Positions 50,509 through 61,445 of a stretch of 64,000 bases of DNA are shown in pieces. How positions within the stretch are numbered: position 1 is the stretch's first letter; every line of letters begins with the position of its first letter. The DNA is from Saccharospirillum impatiens DSM 12546 (GTDB taxonomy: Bacteria; Pseudomonadota; Gammaproteobacteria; Pseudomonadales; Natronospirillaceae), in the NCBI RefSeq assembly GCF_000423605.1, contig NZ_AUIH01000004.1:1-64000 (forward strand), read 5' to 3'. The position numbers were made by a program, and so were the translations under genes. The notes beneath the pieces were generated by a model. The model was given only the letters and a program-made list of their open reading frames with translations, did no database searches and had not been told where the DNA came from.

Positions 50509-53352
50509 TCATTGATCAAGCAAAATTGCTTCATTAAGGAATTTTTCAAGTTGCTCAAGGTGCAGTGCCATGTACCCGGCCGCCGGAGACGCTGATGCTT
50601 CACGTCCGGCATAGCTCAGATGCAGCTTGGGATTAACCCGTTGCAATGCCTTGCGCATGTGGTGTTGACTGGAGTACCAGGCGCCCTGATTCATCGGCTC
50701 CTCCTGACTCCAGATCACCTCTTTAAGCTTTGGATAAGCCAGCAGGGTTTCATACAGCCGGTCTTCCGGGAACGGGTATAACTGTTCGATCCGGACAATA
50801 GCGACATTGGTGGCTGATTCCTTGGCACGCTTTTCCGTCAGGTCGTAATACACCTTGCCGGAGCAAAGCACGACCCGGGTAACCTTCTTCGGATCAATGT
50901 TGCTGTCGACTTCCGGTATCACTGTCTGGAAACTGCCATTTGACAGTTCTTCCAGGCTGGATACGGCGTCTTTATGGCGCAGCAAGCTCTTTGGCGACAT
51001 GACAACCAACGGCTTGCGCAGGTTTCGTCGTGCCTGACGACGCAGCATGTGAAACACCTGTGCCGGTGTCGTCGGCATGCAGACCTGGATATTCTGTTCG
51101 GCGCACATTTGCAAAAAGCGCTCCAGACGGGCCGAAGAATGCTCGGGCCCCTGCCCTTCATACCCGTGCGGCAACAGCATGACCAGGCCACAGAGCCTTC
51201 CCCACTTGTGCTCACCAGACGTAATAAACTGGTCTATTACTACCTGGGCACCGTTGGCGAAATCGCCAAACTGGGCTTCCCAGATAACCAGGGAGTTGGG
51301 CGTCGTCGTTGAATAACCGTATTCAAAGGCAACGACTGCCTCTTCAGACAGGAAAGAGTCAAAGACTTCAAAACTCGGTTGATCATCCGACAGATGGGCC
51401 AACGGTGTATAGGTACTGCCATCTTTCTGGTTGTGCAAGACGGCATGACGGTGCACAAAGGTACCGCGACCGGAATCCTGGCCGGTCATCCGTACCGGAT
51501 GTCCGTCCTTGATCAGCGTAGCGTAGGCCAGCATCTCGGCCATGCCCCAGTTGATGGGCAGTGCACCCTTGGCCATTTTGGCCCGGTCTTCAAGTATCTT
51601 GTTGACCTGACGCTGCAGTGGAAAACCCTCCGGCAGCGTGTTCATCTGATTGGCCAGATCCTGCAGTTCTTTCAGCGGGTAGCTTGAATCATAATCATCG
51701 ACTACCGGCTGATTCAAATAAGGCGACCAGTCAACAAACAGGGTTTTGTTCGGTTCTTTAACCAGCGATTTAACGACATGTTCGCCATTATCAAGCAAAT
51801 CCCGGTATTCATCGGCGATTGCCTTCGCATCCGACTCAGTGATCACGTCCTGCTCGATCAGAGATTCGATGTACAGAGCCAGCGATGTTTTACGGCTGCG
51901 AATCGCCTGGTACATCATCGGCTGGGTCATGGCCGGCTCATCCGCCTCATTGTGACCACGACGGCGATAGCAAACCAGGTCGATTACCACGTCTTTCTTG
52001 AACTGCTGGCGGTAATCTACGGCAACCTGAGTGGCAAACACGACCGCTTCCGGGTCGTCACCATTCACGTGCAAGATGGGCGCCTGAACCATTTTGGCGA
52101 TGTCAGTACAGTATTCGGTCGAACGCGCATCTTCGCGCTTGGACGTAGTAAAGCCAACCTGGTTGTTGATGATGACGTGAACGGTCCCGCCGGTATGGAA
52201 TGCCCGAGTCTGGGACATCTGGAAGGTTTCCATCACAACACCCTGGCCTGCGAAAGACGCATCGCCATGAATGTTTACCGGAACGACCTGATCTCGTGAG
52301 GTGTCATTGCGACGATCCTGGCGGGCACGAACCGACCCTTCAACCACCGGAGAAACGATCTCAAGATGCGATGGGTTGAAGGCCAAAGCCAGGTGCACTT
52401 CGCCGCCTTCGGTCATGACGTTCGACGAAAAACCCTGGTGATATTTAACGTCACCGGAGCCCTGATCCAGGAACGACTTGCCTTCAAATTCCTGAAACAG
52501 CTCAGAGGGGTTCTTACCAAGGATATTGACCAGCATGTTAAGTCGACCGCGGTGGGCCATGCCAATCACAATTTCCTTGGCGCCGTAGCTGCCACTGCGC
52601 TGAATCAGTTCATCCATCAGCGGAACCAGTGTTTCACCGCCTTCCAACCCGAAGCGCTTGGTCCCCGGGTATTTGGAGCCCAGAAACTTTTCAAGCCCCT
52701 CAGACGCGGTCAGCCGCTCCAGGATGTGCTTGCGCGCCTGTGGCGAGTAGTCCGGTTTGGATCGAACCGATTCAATGCGCTGCTCGATCCAGCGACGCTT
52801 AGCAGTATCAACAATATGGGTGAACTCAGTGCCAATGGACGAGCAATAAGTTTGCTCCAGCGCCGTAACGATGTCTTTCAGCGGTGCCTCTGCCTTGCCT
52901 ATATAGAGGTTTCCACATTGAAAAATGGTGTCTTCGTCTGCGGCTGAAAGCCCGTGGTATTGCAACTCAAGATCCGGAACGTCACCGCGCACAGCGATTC
53001 CGAGCGGGTCGAGCTTGGCTTTCTGATGACCCCGAAACCGATAAGCGGTCGCCAACTGATGCACCTGAACTTGCTTGCGCTCGTGCTCGGTTACGATACT
53101 GGGTGCCAGGGTATTGGCCGCGACGTTGCGGGATTTGCCGAGAAGCAGGAAGTGATCACGAACCGGGGCGTGGGGTGTGTCGGTCGTGACTTTATCGTTG
53201 ATGTTGGGGAGTTTGTCGAACACCGCGCGCCATTGCTCGGTGACGGAATTGGGGTCAGCCAGATAGGCTTCGAACATTTCATCAAGGTAGGCTTGGTTAC
53301 CGCCCGATAGATGGGATGTAGACCAAAGTTCCTCCATGGTGCCGTTTTGCAT
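50509..53352 (-). CDS. sucA: 2-Oxoglutarate dehydrogenase E1 component
   Basis: This 947-residue thiamine-diphosphate enzyme decarboxylates 2-oxoglutarate. The N-terminal helix (about 8-40) binds the E3/E2 core. GMAHRGRLNMLVNILGK, GDVKYHQGFSSNV and AFNPSHLEIVSPVVEGSVRARQDR form the cofactor and substrate pockets. GDASFAGQGVVMETFQMS and HVIINNQVGFTTS are typical. The ATG at 53352 has an AGGG tract at 8 bases; a second ATG five codons in is possible. It lies 183 bases after sdhB. Confidence 0.97.
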   Translation of the reverse strand: MQNGTMEELWSTSHLSGGNQAYLDEMFEAYLADPNSVTEQWRAVFDKLPNINDKVTTDTPHAPVRDHFLLLGKSRNVAANTLAPSIVTEHERKQVQVHQLATAYRFRGHQKAKLDPLGIAVRGDVPDLELQYHGLSAADEDTIFQCGNLYIGKAEAPLKDIVTALEQTYCSSIGTEFTHIVDTAKRRWIEQRIESVRSKPDYSPQARKHILERLTASEGLEKFLGSKYPGTKRFGLEGGETLVPLMDELIQRSGSYGAKEIVIGMAHRGRLNMLVNILGKNPSELFQEFEGKSFLDQGSGDVKYHQGFSSNVMTEGGEVHLALAFNPSHLEIVSPVVEGSVRARQDRRNDTSRDQVVPVNIHGDASFAGQGVVMETFQMSQTRAFHTGGTVHVIINNQVGFTTSKREDARSTEYCTDIAKMVQAPILHVNGDDPEAVVFATQVAVDYRQQFKKDVVIDLVCYRRRGHNEADEPAMTQPMMYQAIRSRKTSLALYIESLIEQDVITESDAKAIADEYRDLLDNGEHVVKSLVKEPNKTLFVDWSPYLNQPVVDDYDSSYPLKELQDLANQMNTLPEGFPLQRQVNKILEDRAKMAKGALPINWGMAEMLAYATLIKDGHPVRMTGQDSGRGTFVHRHAVLHNQKDGSTYTPLAHLSDDQPSFEVFDSFLSEEAVVAFEYGYSTTTPNSLVIWEAQFGDFANGAQVVIDQFITSGEHKWGRLCGLVMLLPHGYEGQGPEHSSARLERFLQMCAEQNIQVCMPTTPAQVFHMLRRQARRNLRKPLVVMSPKSLLRHKDAVSSLEELSNGSFQTVIPEVDSNIDPKKVTRVVLCSGKVYYDLTEKRAKESATNVAIVRIEQLYPFPEDRLYETLLAYPKLKEVIWSQEEPMNQGAWYSSQHHMRKALQRVNPKLHLSYAGREASASPAAGYMALHLEQLEKFLNEAILLDQ

Positions 53353-53535
53353 TGCTTGAACCCTGTTTGTTCAATACCGCGGAGAATAATGATGCCAAAT
53401 GACATCGGCTCAATTTTCATCACTCAAATGCGCCCGGCCGACCCGAAAAACAACCAGCTGATCGCAAAACGCCCCGATATCTGTCGATACCGGGGTGCAA
53501 CCGCAGAGTGAAGCGGTTGTTCTAATACACTGTGA

Positions 53536-54243
53536 TCAGGTCGCGTTGGCCAACAGCATAGACCGGATATGACCGATCGCACGCGTTGGATTCAACCCTT
53601 TGGGGCACACACTGACACAATTCATGATACCACGGCAACGGAAGACACTGAACGGATCGTCCAGTTCCGCCAGGCGATCAGCCGTCGCAGTGTCCCGGCT
53701 GTCGGCCAAAAACCGATAAGCTTGCAGCAATCCGGCCGGTCCGACAAATTTCTCCGGGTTCCACCAGAACGACGGACAAGAGGTTGAGCAGCATGCGCAC
53801 AGGATGCATTCGTACAGGCCGTCCAGCTTTTCCCGGTCTTCCGGGCTTTGCAGCCGCTCTATGCCGGGCGCAGGCTGATCATTGATCAGGAAAGGCTTGA
53901 TTTTTTCGTACTGCTTGTAGAAGACACTCATGTCGACCACCAGATCACGAATGACCGGCAGGCCCGGCAATGGACGCACCACCAGTTTGTCCCGGCCGCC
54001 CTTCACTTCTGACAGGGGTGTGATGCAACCGAGGCCGTTCTTGCCATTGATGTTCAGGCCGTCTGAACCACAGACGCCTTCACGGCAGGAGCGACGATAG
54101 GATACCGAGGAGTCCTGTTCTTTAACCAGATTCAGAACATCCAGAACCATCAGGTCCTTGTCTGCAGGGACATCGATGTCGTAATCCTGCATATAAGGTT
54201 TCTTGTCGGTTTCCGGATTGTAGCGATACAGGCTGACTTTCAT
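53536..54243 (-). CDS. sdhB: Succinate dehydrogenase iron-sulfur subunit
   Basis: This 235-residue protein carries three Fe-S clusters between SdhA and quinone. The [2Fe-2S] ligands are in SCREGVCGSDGLNING, the [4Fe-4S] ligands in CILCACCSTSCPSFWW, and the [3Fe-4S] ligands in CRGIMNCVSVCPKGLNP. WWNPEKFVGPAGLLQA lies at the quinone site. It is separated from sdhA by nine bases. Length equals E. coli SdhB (238). Confidence 0.97.
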   Translation of the reverse strand: MKVSLYRYNPETDKKPYMQDYDIDVPADKDLMVLDVLNLVKEQDSSVSYRRSCREGVCGSDGLNINGKNGLGCITPLSEVKGGRDKLVVRPLPGLPVIRDLVVDMSVFYKQYEKIKPFLINDQPAPGIERLQSPEDREKLDGLYECILCACCSTSCPSFWWNPEKFVGPAGLLQAYRFLADSRDTATADRLAELDDPFSVFRCRGIMNCVSVCPKGLNPTRAIGHIRSMLLANAT

Positions 54244-54252
54244 ACAACGCTC

Positions 54253-56025
54253 CTAGTAAGTCCGGATTTTAGGCTGGAAGGTATCAACAGTCTTCGGTGT
54301 AAAATTCACCGCCCGCTTGCTGATCACTTTTTCGCCTGGCTTGAAGATGGAATGGCACAGCCAGTTTTCATCATCGCGTACCTGGAAATCTTCGCGAGCG
54401 TGGGCTCCGCGGCTTTCAGTGCGCTGCTCTGCTGATACGGCAGTGGCTTCGGCTACTTCCAACAAATTGGCCAGTTCAAGTGCCTCGATCCTGGCGGTGT
54501 TGAAAGCCCGGCTCTTGTCATCCAGAGCGATATTTTCCACACGCTTGCGAATCTCGGCCAGTTTGGCCAGGCCTTCACCCATGCTCTTGCCTTCGCGAAA
54601 TACACCAAAGTGCAGTTGCATGCAGTTTTGCAGATCTTTTTTGACGTCGGCGACTTTTTCGGTTCCCTTGCCGCTATCCAGCGCATCCAGGCGTGCCATC
54701 GCACGCTCGATGTCGGCCTCACTTGCGGCACTGGTTTCAAAGCCTTCGCGCAGGGTCTTCTCGATCTGCATGCCCGCAGACCGACCGAAGACCACCAGAT
54801 CCAGCAAGGAGTTACCACCGAGACGGTTGGCACCATGAACGGAGACGCAAGCCGCTTCACCGCAGGCATAAAGCCCGTCGATCACATGATCCTTGCCATC
54901 TTCGTCAATAGACAGGGCCTGGCCGCCAATGTTGGTCGGAATACCGCCCATCATGTAATGACAGGTTGGCACTACGGGGATGGGCTCTTTCGCCGGGTCC
55001 ACGTGAGCAAACGTTTTGGACAGCTCGACGATACCGGGTAGGCGGCTTTGCAACAGCTCTTCCCCCAGATGGTCCAGTTTCAGGAACACGTGGTCCCCTT
55101 CCGGACCGCCCCCGCGACCTTCCAGCAACTCCAGAATCATGGAACGGGCCACGACATCGCGACCGGCCAGGTCTTTGGCATTGGGTGCGTAGCGCTCCAT
55201 GAACCGCTCGCCGTCTTTATTGATCAGATAACCGCCTTCACCCCGGCAACCTTCGGTCACCAGTGTACCCGCACCATAAATGCCGGTCGGGTGGAACTGC
55301 CACATTTCCATGTCCTGCACCGGGAAGCCTGCACGCAGAGCCATACCGATACCGTCGCCGGTATTGATCAGGGCGTTGGTAGTGGACGCGTAAATCCGCC
55401 CGGCACCACCGGTTGCCAGAACCGTCGCCTTGGATTGGATGTGAACGGTTTCGCCGGTCTCGATATCAATGGCAACAACACCTACGACAGCGTTGCTTTC
55501 GTTGGTAACCAGATCAACCGCATACCACTCGTTCAAAAAGCTGGTGCCGGCTTTCAAATTACCCTGATACAGGGTGTGCAGCAGCGCATGACCGGTACGG
55601 TCAGCAGCGGCACAGGTACGGGAAGCCTGACCACCCTCGCCAAAGTTCTTCGATTGACCACCAAAGGGACGCTGGTAGATACGGCCATTTTCAAATCGAG
55701 AAAATGGCAGGCCCATGTGGTCCAGCTCGAATACTGCCTGAGGGCCGACAGAGCACATGTACTCAATGGCATCCTGATCACCGATATAGTCAGACCCTTT
55801 TACGGTGTCGTACATGTGCCAACGCCAGTCGTCATCGGGATCGGCACTGGCGATTGCACAGGTAATACCACCCTGGGCTGATACCGTGTGCGACCGAGTC
55901 GGAAACACTTTGGAGATGACAGCCGTATTAAGTCCGGACTCAGCCAGCTGCAGGGCAGCCCTCAGGCCCGAACCACCACCACCGATTACGATGGCGTCAT
56001 AGGTCATTGTCTTGATGTTAGCCAT
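54253..56025 (-). CDS. sdhA: Succinate dehydrogenase flavoprotein subunit
   Basis: This 590-residue subunit oxidises succinate to fumarate with covalent [23 protein letters not shown] binds FAD, and [13 protein letters not shown] holds the His that bonds it. The active-site segment [23 protein letters not shown] and the [19 protein letters not shown] segment are intact. It follows sdhD by three bases and precedes sdhB by nine. Length matches E. coli SdhA (588). Confidence 0.98.
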   Translation of the reverse strand: MANIKTMTYDAIVIGGGGSGLRAALQLAESGLNTAVISKVFPTRSHTVSAQGGITCAIASADPDDDWRWHMYDTVKGSDYIGDQDAIEYMCSVGPQAVFELDHMGLPFSRFENGRIYQRPFGGQSKNFGEGGQASRTCAAADRTGHALLHTLYQGNLKAGTSFLNEWYAVDLVTNESNAVVGVVAIDIETGETVHIQSKATVLATGGAGRIYASTTNALINTGDGIGMALRAGFPVQDMEMWQFHPTGIYGAGTLVTEGCRGEGGYLINKDGERFMERYAPNAKDLAGRDVVARSMILELLEGRGGGPEGDHVFLKLDHLGEELLQSRLPGIVELSKTFAHVDPAKEPIPVVPTCHYMMGGIPTNIGGQALSIDEDGKDHVIDGLYACGEAACVSVHGANRLGGNSLLDLVVFGRSAGMQIEKTLREGFETSAASEADIERAMARLDALDSGKGTEKVADVKKDLQNCMQLHFGVFREGKSMGEGLAKLAEIRKRVENIALDDKSRAFNTARIEALELANLLEVAEATAVSAEQRTESRGAHAREDFQVRDDENWLCHSIFKPGEKVISKRAVNFTPKTVDTFQPKIRTY

Positions 56026-56028
56026 GCT

Positions 56029-56376
56029 TTATACACCCCAAACAGCGGTAACACCGGTAACCAGATACACAAAGGCGGTTACCGCAATCACACAGAGAAA
56101 GAAGAAGCGAACCCAGGTGTTTTTCAGGTAGTCGGTAGCAACCGTCCACATTCCGATCCAGATGTGCCCGACCAGAGCCAGCAAGGTGGCCAGAGTGAAT
56201 AACTTGACCCAGAACAGTGAAAACAGGTGTTCCCACTCATCATAGCCCAAATCCGGATTCGCAAAGAAAACACCCAGGATGAACAGTGTATAAAGCGCCA
56301 GCAATACGGCTGAAACGCGTTGCACCAGCCAGTCAGAAAGCCCACTACGGGTTAGATTCGTCACGCTTTTTACCAT
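56029..56376 (-). CDS. sdhD: Succinate dehydrogenase membrane anchor SdhD
   Basis: The protein has 115 residues and three hydrophobic segments. SGLSDWLVQRVSAVLLALYT is the conserved opening of the anchor. LVGHIWIGMWTVATDYL holds a His and the Asp-Tyr pair near the heme and quinone sites. The ATG at 56376 overlaps the sdhC stop by seven bases. A TTG two codons earlier is less likely. Together with SdhC it binds heme b and ubiquinone. Confidence 0.94.
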   Translation of the reverse strand: MVKSVTNLTRSGLSDWLVQRVSAVLLALYTLFILGVFFANPDLGYDEWEHLFSLFWVKLFTLATLLALVGHIWIGMWTVATDYLKNTWVRFFFLCVIAVTAFVYLVTGVTAVWGV

Positions 56377-56744
56377 ACCCAAACCCCCATCAATAGGATC
56401 ACAACAACAGACAGGACGAGGCTGATTTTGGTTGCCAGCGGCCCCCCTTCTTTTGTTTCAGCGAAACCGGCATCCATGATCAAATGCTTGATTCCGGCAA
56501 ACAGGTGGTAAATCACCAGTGACAAAATGCCCCAGGTGATTAGTTTGGCGAGAGGGTGAGTCATGACGGCAACGGTCTGGTCAAATCCCTGGCGGGACTC
56601 AAGGCTCAGGCTCAAAGCCCAGACTAGAAAGCCCACGGCGACAAACAGCATGACGCCGGTGATCCGGTGCAGAATCGACGCTATGGCGGTGATCGGCTGA
56701 CGGATTGTCGCCAGATCGAGGTTTTTCGGTCGGTGATCTTTCAC
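56370..56744 (-). CDS. sdhC: Succinate dehydrogenase cytochrome b556 subunit SdhC
   Basis: The protein has 124 residues and three hydrophobic segments. PKNLDLATIRQPITAIASILHRITGVML is the family start, with Ser and Arg of the quinone site. SLVIYHLFAGIKHLIMD holds the heme-ligand His. It is the first gene of the sdhCDAB-sucAB-lpdA-sucCD block. A strong sigma-70-type promoter lies 89 bases upstream, opposite the gltA promoter. Confidence 0.95.
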   Translation of the reverse strand: MKDHRPKNLDLATIRQPITAIASILHRITGVMLFVAVGFLVWALSLSLESRQGFDQTVAVMTHPLAKLITWGILSLVIYHLFAGIKHLIMDAGFAETKEGGPLATKISLVLSVVVILLMGVWVW

Positions 56745-56832
56745 GGCAGTACACTCTTCTTATGGTGCGAACCCCTGAACCGGGGTGTTTGGAGTTGTTG
56801 GACGATTCAGCCCAACCCCGAAATGCGGCGGA

Positions 56833-56861
56833 ATTATAGAGACCGTCGAACACAATTACAA
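56833..56861 (-). promoter_or_regulatory. Sigma-70-type promoter of sdhC
   Basis: On the minus strand TTGTAA (56861-56856) and a perfect TATAAT (56838-56833) are separated by 17 bases. It lies in the 450-base divergent gap (56745-57194) between sdhC and gltA, which holds no gene. Confidence 0.7.
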
Positions 56862-56998
56862 ATGAACACGCCCTTCATCAGCCCGCCTGATCCGGGATTC
56901 ATTAGCGGTCGCTATTGTATCTATTGACAAAAAGATTCCACTTCGACTTTAGGGGGAGGCATCGTTTTTTGACTTGGGTGCGTAAAACTGAAGTCAAA

Positions 56999-57026
56999 TT
57001 GACAATCCCGACCAAGGCTCTATAGT
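56999..57026 (+). promoter_or_regulatory. Sigma-70-type promoter of gltA
   Basis: TTGACA (56999-57004) and TATAGT (57021-57026) are separated by 16 bases and lead toward gltA, about 170 bases away. This implies a long 5' leader. A second TTGACA at 56924-56929 has no good -10 partner. Confidence 0.6.
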
Positions 57027-57194
57027 TGGCCGCGATTTTAAACTCTGAGTCACAACTGTATCATCCGGCGTAGTTGCAGCTAAACACCTTACTGCTCAGA
57101 CACGCCGCACGGGCCCGCTATAGAGGCCCGGCACGATTCACCCCATCCGGCGCCTATAGCCTGGCGCCTAACACTGCTTTTAAGAGGAGGCCTC

Positions 57195-58472
57195 ATGACT
57201 GACAAGACAGCCAAGTTGGTCATCGAAGGACACGACCCGATTGAACTGCCGATTTACTCCGGCACTCTGGGTCAGGATGTTGTAGACGTGCGGTCACTGA
57301 CCACACACGGCCTGTTTACCTATGATCCGGGCTTTGTCTCAACCGCGTCCTGCGAATCTGAAATCACCTTTATTGATGGTGAAAAAGGTGTGTTATTGCA
57401 CCGGGGCTACCCTATCGATCAGTTGGCCAATAATGCCGACTATCTCGATGTGTGTTACCTGCTGTTGTATGGCGAACTGCCGGACAACAACCAGAAAGGC
57501 GAGTTTAAAAACGTCATCATGCACCACACCATGGTGCACGAGCAGATGCATGAGTTCTTCCAGGGCTTTCGCCGCGACTCACACCCCATGGCGATCATGG
57601 TAGGCGTGGTCGGGGCACTGTCAGCCTTTTATCACGACTCACTCGATATCAGTAACGACCACCACCGGGAAGTCGCAGCCCACCGTCTGATCTCCAAAAT
57701 GCCGACCCTGGCTGCCATGACCTATAAGTACTCAATGGGTCAGCCCTTCATGTACCCGCGGAACGATCTGTCCTACGGTGGCAACTTCCTGCACATGATG
57801 TTCAGCACCCCGGCCGAGGAATATACGGTTAATCCGGTGCTGGCACGTGCCATGGACAAGATTTTCACGCTCCATGCCGACCACGAACAGAACGCGTCCA
57901 CGTCGACTGTTCGGCTGGCGGGCTCTTCGGGCGCCAACCCCTTTGCTTGCATTGCAGCCGGCATAGCGGCTCTGTGGGGCCCCGCTCATGGCGGCGCCAA
58001 CGAAGCCGTACTGAACATGCTGGAAGAAATCGGTGACGAAGCCAATATCGAAGAGTTCATCAAGCGCGCCAAGGACAAGGACGATCCGTTCCGGCTGATG
58101 GGCTTTGGCCACCGCGTTTATAAGAACTACGACCCGCGCGCCAAGGTGATGAAAGCCACGTGCGATGAAGTACTGGGCGAGTTGGGCATCAACAACGATC
58201 CGTTGCTGAAAATCGCCATGCGACTGGAAAAAATCGCGCTTGAAGACCCCTACTTCGTCGAGAAAAAGCTGTATCCCAACGTCGATTTCTATTCAGGCAT
58301 TATCTTCAAGGCGCTCGGCATCCCGAACGACATGTTTACCGTTCTGTTCGCCGTCGGCCGCACGCCGGGCTGGATCGCCCACTGGAAAGAAATGATCAGC
58401 GGCAGCTACCGCATCGGCCGGCCACGCCAGCTCTATAAGGGTCACACCCAGCGGGACTTCCCCAGCAACTGA
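57195..58472 (+). CDS. gltA: Citrate synthase
   Basis: The enzyme has 425 residues and is the large, NADH-regulated type II form of Gram-negative bacteria. It condenses oxaloacetate and acetyl-CoA. The catalytic segments are [36 protein letters not shown] and [24 protein letters not shown] is close upstream of the ATG. It is divergent from sdhC with a 450-base gap that holds both promoters, and it is followed by a terminator. Confidence 0.97.
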   Translation: MTDKTAKLVIEGHDPIELPIYSGTLGQDVVDVRSLTTHGLFTYDPGFVSTASCESEITFIDGEKGVLLHRGYPIDQLANNADYLDVCYLLLYGELPDNNQKGEFKNVIMHHTMVHEQMHEFFQGFRRDSHPMAIMVGVVGALSAFYHDSLDISNDHHREVAAHRLISKMPTLAAMTYKYSMGQPFMYPRNDLSYGGNFLHMMFSTPAEEYTVNPVLARAMDKIFTLHADHEQNASTSTVRLAGSSGANPFACIAAGIAALWGPAHGGANEAVLNMLEEIGDEANIEEFIKRAKDKDDPFRLMGFGHRVYKNYDPRAKVMKATCDEVLGELGINNDPLLKIAMRLEKIALEDPYFVEKKLYPNVDFYSGIIFKALGIPNDMFTVLFAVGRTPGWIAHWKEMISGSYRIGRPRQLYKGHTQRDFPSN

Positions 58473-58500
58473 ATGTTCCCTCAGTGGAACACAGCGATAA

Positions 58501-58528
58501 AAAAACCGGCAACTGCCGGTTTTTTTTT
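58501..58528. terminator. Terminator between gltA and topA
   Basis: A 10-bp stem (aaaaaccggc / gccggttttt) with loop aact is followed by a long T-run. It serves gltA and, on the other strand, topA. Confidence 0.9.
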
Positions 58529-58582
58529 GGATTACTTGAAGTCCTGCAACCCAGCCACTCAAGGCCGGGTTGAGGGCCCGAT

Positions 58583-61231
58583 TCAGGCCTTGGCCGCTTT
58601 GCCAGCCTTTTCTTCAACCACCCAGCGCTTACCCTGGTAAAAAGCCTTCCACCCAGAGGCCTTGCCATCCTCATTTTCAGTCATGACATACTGCTCTTTG
58701 GTCTTGCGACTGAAACGAATAACCGTGGATCGGCCTTCCCCGTCCTTTTTCGGGGCTTTGGTCAGATAGGCGTATTTCTCCGGCAATTCATCAGCATGGG
58801 CAACCAACTCTTTCACCAGTGGCGGTCGGGTTTCCCGGTTTTTCGGAAATTGACTCGCCGCCAGAAACAACCCTGCAGCGCCATCACGCAGCACATAGGT
58901 ATCATCCACTTTCAGGCACTTCAATTCCGGCATCGGAATCGGATCCATCTTCGGTGGCGCGGCTTCACCATTGCGCAGTAACTTGCGGGTGTTTTTGCAG
59001 TCTTCGTTGGTGCAACCGAAGTATTTACCGAAACGACCACTTTTTAGCTGCATTTCCGAGCCACACTTGTCGCATTCCAGTGTGGGGCCATCGTACCCTT
59101 TAATCTTGTACTGGCCTTTTTCGACCTTAAAGCCGGTACAGTCCGGGTTATTGCCACAAATATGCAGCTTGCGCCCCTCATCGATCAGATAACTGTCCAT
59201 GGCGGTGCCGCATTTATCACATCGCTCTTTGTGGCGCAGTGCCTGAGCTTCGGCTTCATCGTCATCTTCCAGATCAAGCACTTCTTCGCCGGGAATCAGG
59301 TTCAGCGTACCCTTGCAACGTTCCTTGGGGGGCAGGCTGTAGCCTGAACAGCCAAGAAACACGCCCGTGGTTCCGGTACGAATCATCATGGGACGACCAC
59401 ATTTGGGGCATTCAATGTCCGTCAGGGTCGGTTCATTGGACCGCATTCCGTCCTGATCAGACTCGGCCTGATCCAGTTGACGGGTAAAATCGTCATAAAA
59501 ACTGTCAAGTACCTGCTTCCAGGTACGCTCACCGGTGGCAATATCGTCCAGGTACTCTTCCAGACGTGCCGTGAACTGATACTGCATCAGATCCTTGAAC
59601 GACTCAGTCAACCGATCGGTCACAATGTCGCCAATCTTTTCTGCAAAGAAACGGCGACTGACCAGGCGCACATACCCGCGTTCCTGGATCGTTGAAATAA
59701 TGGACGCATAGGTGGATGGTCGGCCAATACCCTGCTTCTCAAGCTCTTTGACCAGCGATGCTTCCGTGAAGCGCGCAGGGGGCTTGGTAAAGTGCTGCCG
59801 GGGTTCCAGCGCAATCAGCGCCAATGCATCGTTTACCTTCAAATCCGGCAGCTCAATGGCGTCATCACCCTTGGTGACCTGAGTCATGACCCGGGTATAG
59901 CCGTCGAATACCAGCACCCTGCCCTTGGCTCTGAGCTCATAGTCACCTGTAGCGACTGTTAACACCGTGCTCTTGTACTTGGCCGGCATCATCTGGCAAG
60001 CCACAAAACGTTGCCAGATCAACTCATAGAGCCGCTGAGCGTCGCGTTCCATATCAGACAGGTCAGCACTCTTGCGAGCCACATAGGACGGTCGAATCGC
60101 TTCGTGCGCTTCCTGAGCGCCTTCACGACTGCCATAGGTTACGGGCTTTTCAGGCAAATACTGTTCGCCATACTGATCCGCGATGTAATCGCGTGCCGAC
60201 GCGACCGCCTCCTGACTCAGGTTGGTGGAGTCGGTACGCATGTAGGTAATGTGTCCGGCTTCATAGAGACGCTGCGCCATCGTCATCGTCTTTTTCACCG
60301 TATAACCCAGGCGCGTACTGGCCGCTTGCTGCAACGTTGAGGTTATAAAGGGCGGAGCTGCTTTCGACGATGTCGGCTTGTCTTCCCGGTCGGTGATGCG
60401 CAGCGCTGCATCGCGCAAGCGCTCAACGTGCTCATCGCTCTGGCTTTTGTTGACCGGGCGGTACTTGTCGCCCAAATAACGGGCCACTTCAAAGCGAACC
60501 TCAGCGTCGTTGGCAGACCGGGTCTGAACGTGCAGATCCCAGAACTCTTCCGGGTTAAACGCCCGAATTTCCCGTTCCCGCTCAACAATCAGACGCACCG
60601 CAACCGACTGAACCCGACCTGCGCTCAGGCCTCTCGCTACCTTGGCCCAAAGCAGGGGCGACACCATAAAACCCACGACGCGATCGAGAAAGCGTCGTGC
60701 CTGTTGCGCGTTAACGCGATTCAGGTCGAGCTCGCCCGGGCGCTCAAAGGCCTCATTAATGGCTTTTTTGGTGATTTCGTTAAAAACCACACGACGGTAT
60801 TTTTCAGGAGCCAGACCGATACTTTCCTGCAAATGCCAGGCGATGGCCTCCCCCTCGCGGTCCAAATCCGTCGCGAGATAGACGGTATCGGCGGTTTTGG
60901 CCAGCCGGCGCAGTTCGTCAACGACCTTTTCCTTACCAGGAAGCACCTGATACTGAGCAGCCCAGCCGTTACCCGGATCGATGCCCATGCGAGCGACAAG
61001 TTGCTCTTTGGCTTTCTGTTTTTTATGTATCGCTTTCTTTTCAGGCGACATTTTGCGTGTTTCAGCTGCCTGACGGGCACGCGCCTTGGCGTCTACCGGC
61101 TTGGCCTGGCCACTGGTGGGCAGGTCACGGATGTGCCCGACCGAGGACTTGACGATAAAGTCATTTCCCAGATATTTATTGATCGTTTTGGCTTTTGCGG
61201 GTGATTCGACAATGACCAGAGATTTACCCAT
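58583..61231 (-). CDS. topA: DNA topoisomerase I
   Basis: This 882-residue type IA enzyme relaxes negative supercoils. The Toprim domain begins at the N-terminus ([18 protein letters not shown]). The active Tyr is near residue 328 in [10 protein letters not shown]. Zinc-ribbon cysteines occur in [19 protein letters not shown] and [21 protein letters not shown], and a basic C-terminal tail follows. Length is close to E. coli TopA (865). It is divergent from the hypothetical at 61446. Confidence 0.97.
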   Translation of the reverse strand: MGKSLVIVESPAKAKTINKYLGNDFIVKSSVGHIRDLPTSGQAKPVDAKARARQAAETRKMSPEKKAIHKKQKAKEQLVARMGIDPGNGWAAQYQVLPGKEKVVDELRRLAKTADTVYLATDLDREGEAIAWHLQESIGLAPEKYRRVVFNEITKKAINEAFERPGELDLNRVNAQQARRFLDRVVGFMVSPLLWAKVARGLSAGRVQSVAVRLIVEREREIRAFNPEEFWDLHVQTRSANDAEVRFEVARYLGDKYRPVNKSQSDEHVERLRDAALRITDREDKPTSSKAAPPFITSTLQQAASTRLGYTVKKTMTMAQRLYEAGHITYMRTDSTNLSQEAVASARDYIADQYGEQYLPEKPVTYGSREGAQEAHEAIRPSYVARKSADLSDMERDAQRLYELIWQRFVACQMMPAKYKSTVLTVATGDYELRAKGRVLVFDGYTRVMTQVTKGDDAIELPDLKVNDALALIALEPRQHFTKPPARFTEASLVKELEKQGIGRPSTYASIISTIQERGYVRLVSRRFFAEKIGDIVTDRLTESFKDLMQYQFTARLEEYLDDIATGERTWKQVLDSFYDDFTRQLDQAESDQDGMRSNEPTLTDIECPKCGRPMMIRTGTTGVFLGCSGYSLPPKERCKGTLNLIPGEEVLDLEDDDEAEAQALRHKERCDKCGTAMDSYLIDEGRKLHICGNNPDCTGFKVEKGQYKIKGYDGPTLECDKCGSEMQLKSGRFGKYFGCTNEDCKNTRKLLRNGEAAPPKMDPIPMPELKCLKVDDTYVLRDGAAGLFLAASQFPKNRETRPPLVKELVAHADELPEKYAYLTKAPKKDGEGRSTVIRFSRKTKEQYVMTENEDGKASGWKAFYQGKRWVVEEKAGKAAKA

Positions 61232-61445
61232 GCGCTATAATTCCGCCTGTTGCTTCCTTTTATATACTTAGCTTACGAACCCGGGGGAACGCAAGCGGCG
61301 CAGACGTATAAACTGTTTGACCCCTTAAGGTCAAGTCTCAGCTGCGCAGCGAGGAACCGGTGCCTGCAGGGTTCACCAGGTGAACTCCACTGCCCATTCA
61401 GCGCCGTACTATGCACGAAGCCGGCCACAGCGTACAGGCCGGAAA

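Noticed and set aside
55048-55881. 277-codon open frame antisense to sdhA
   Set aside because: sdhA is certain; the antisense protein has low complexity and no family features.
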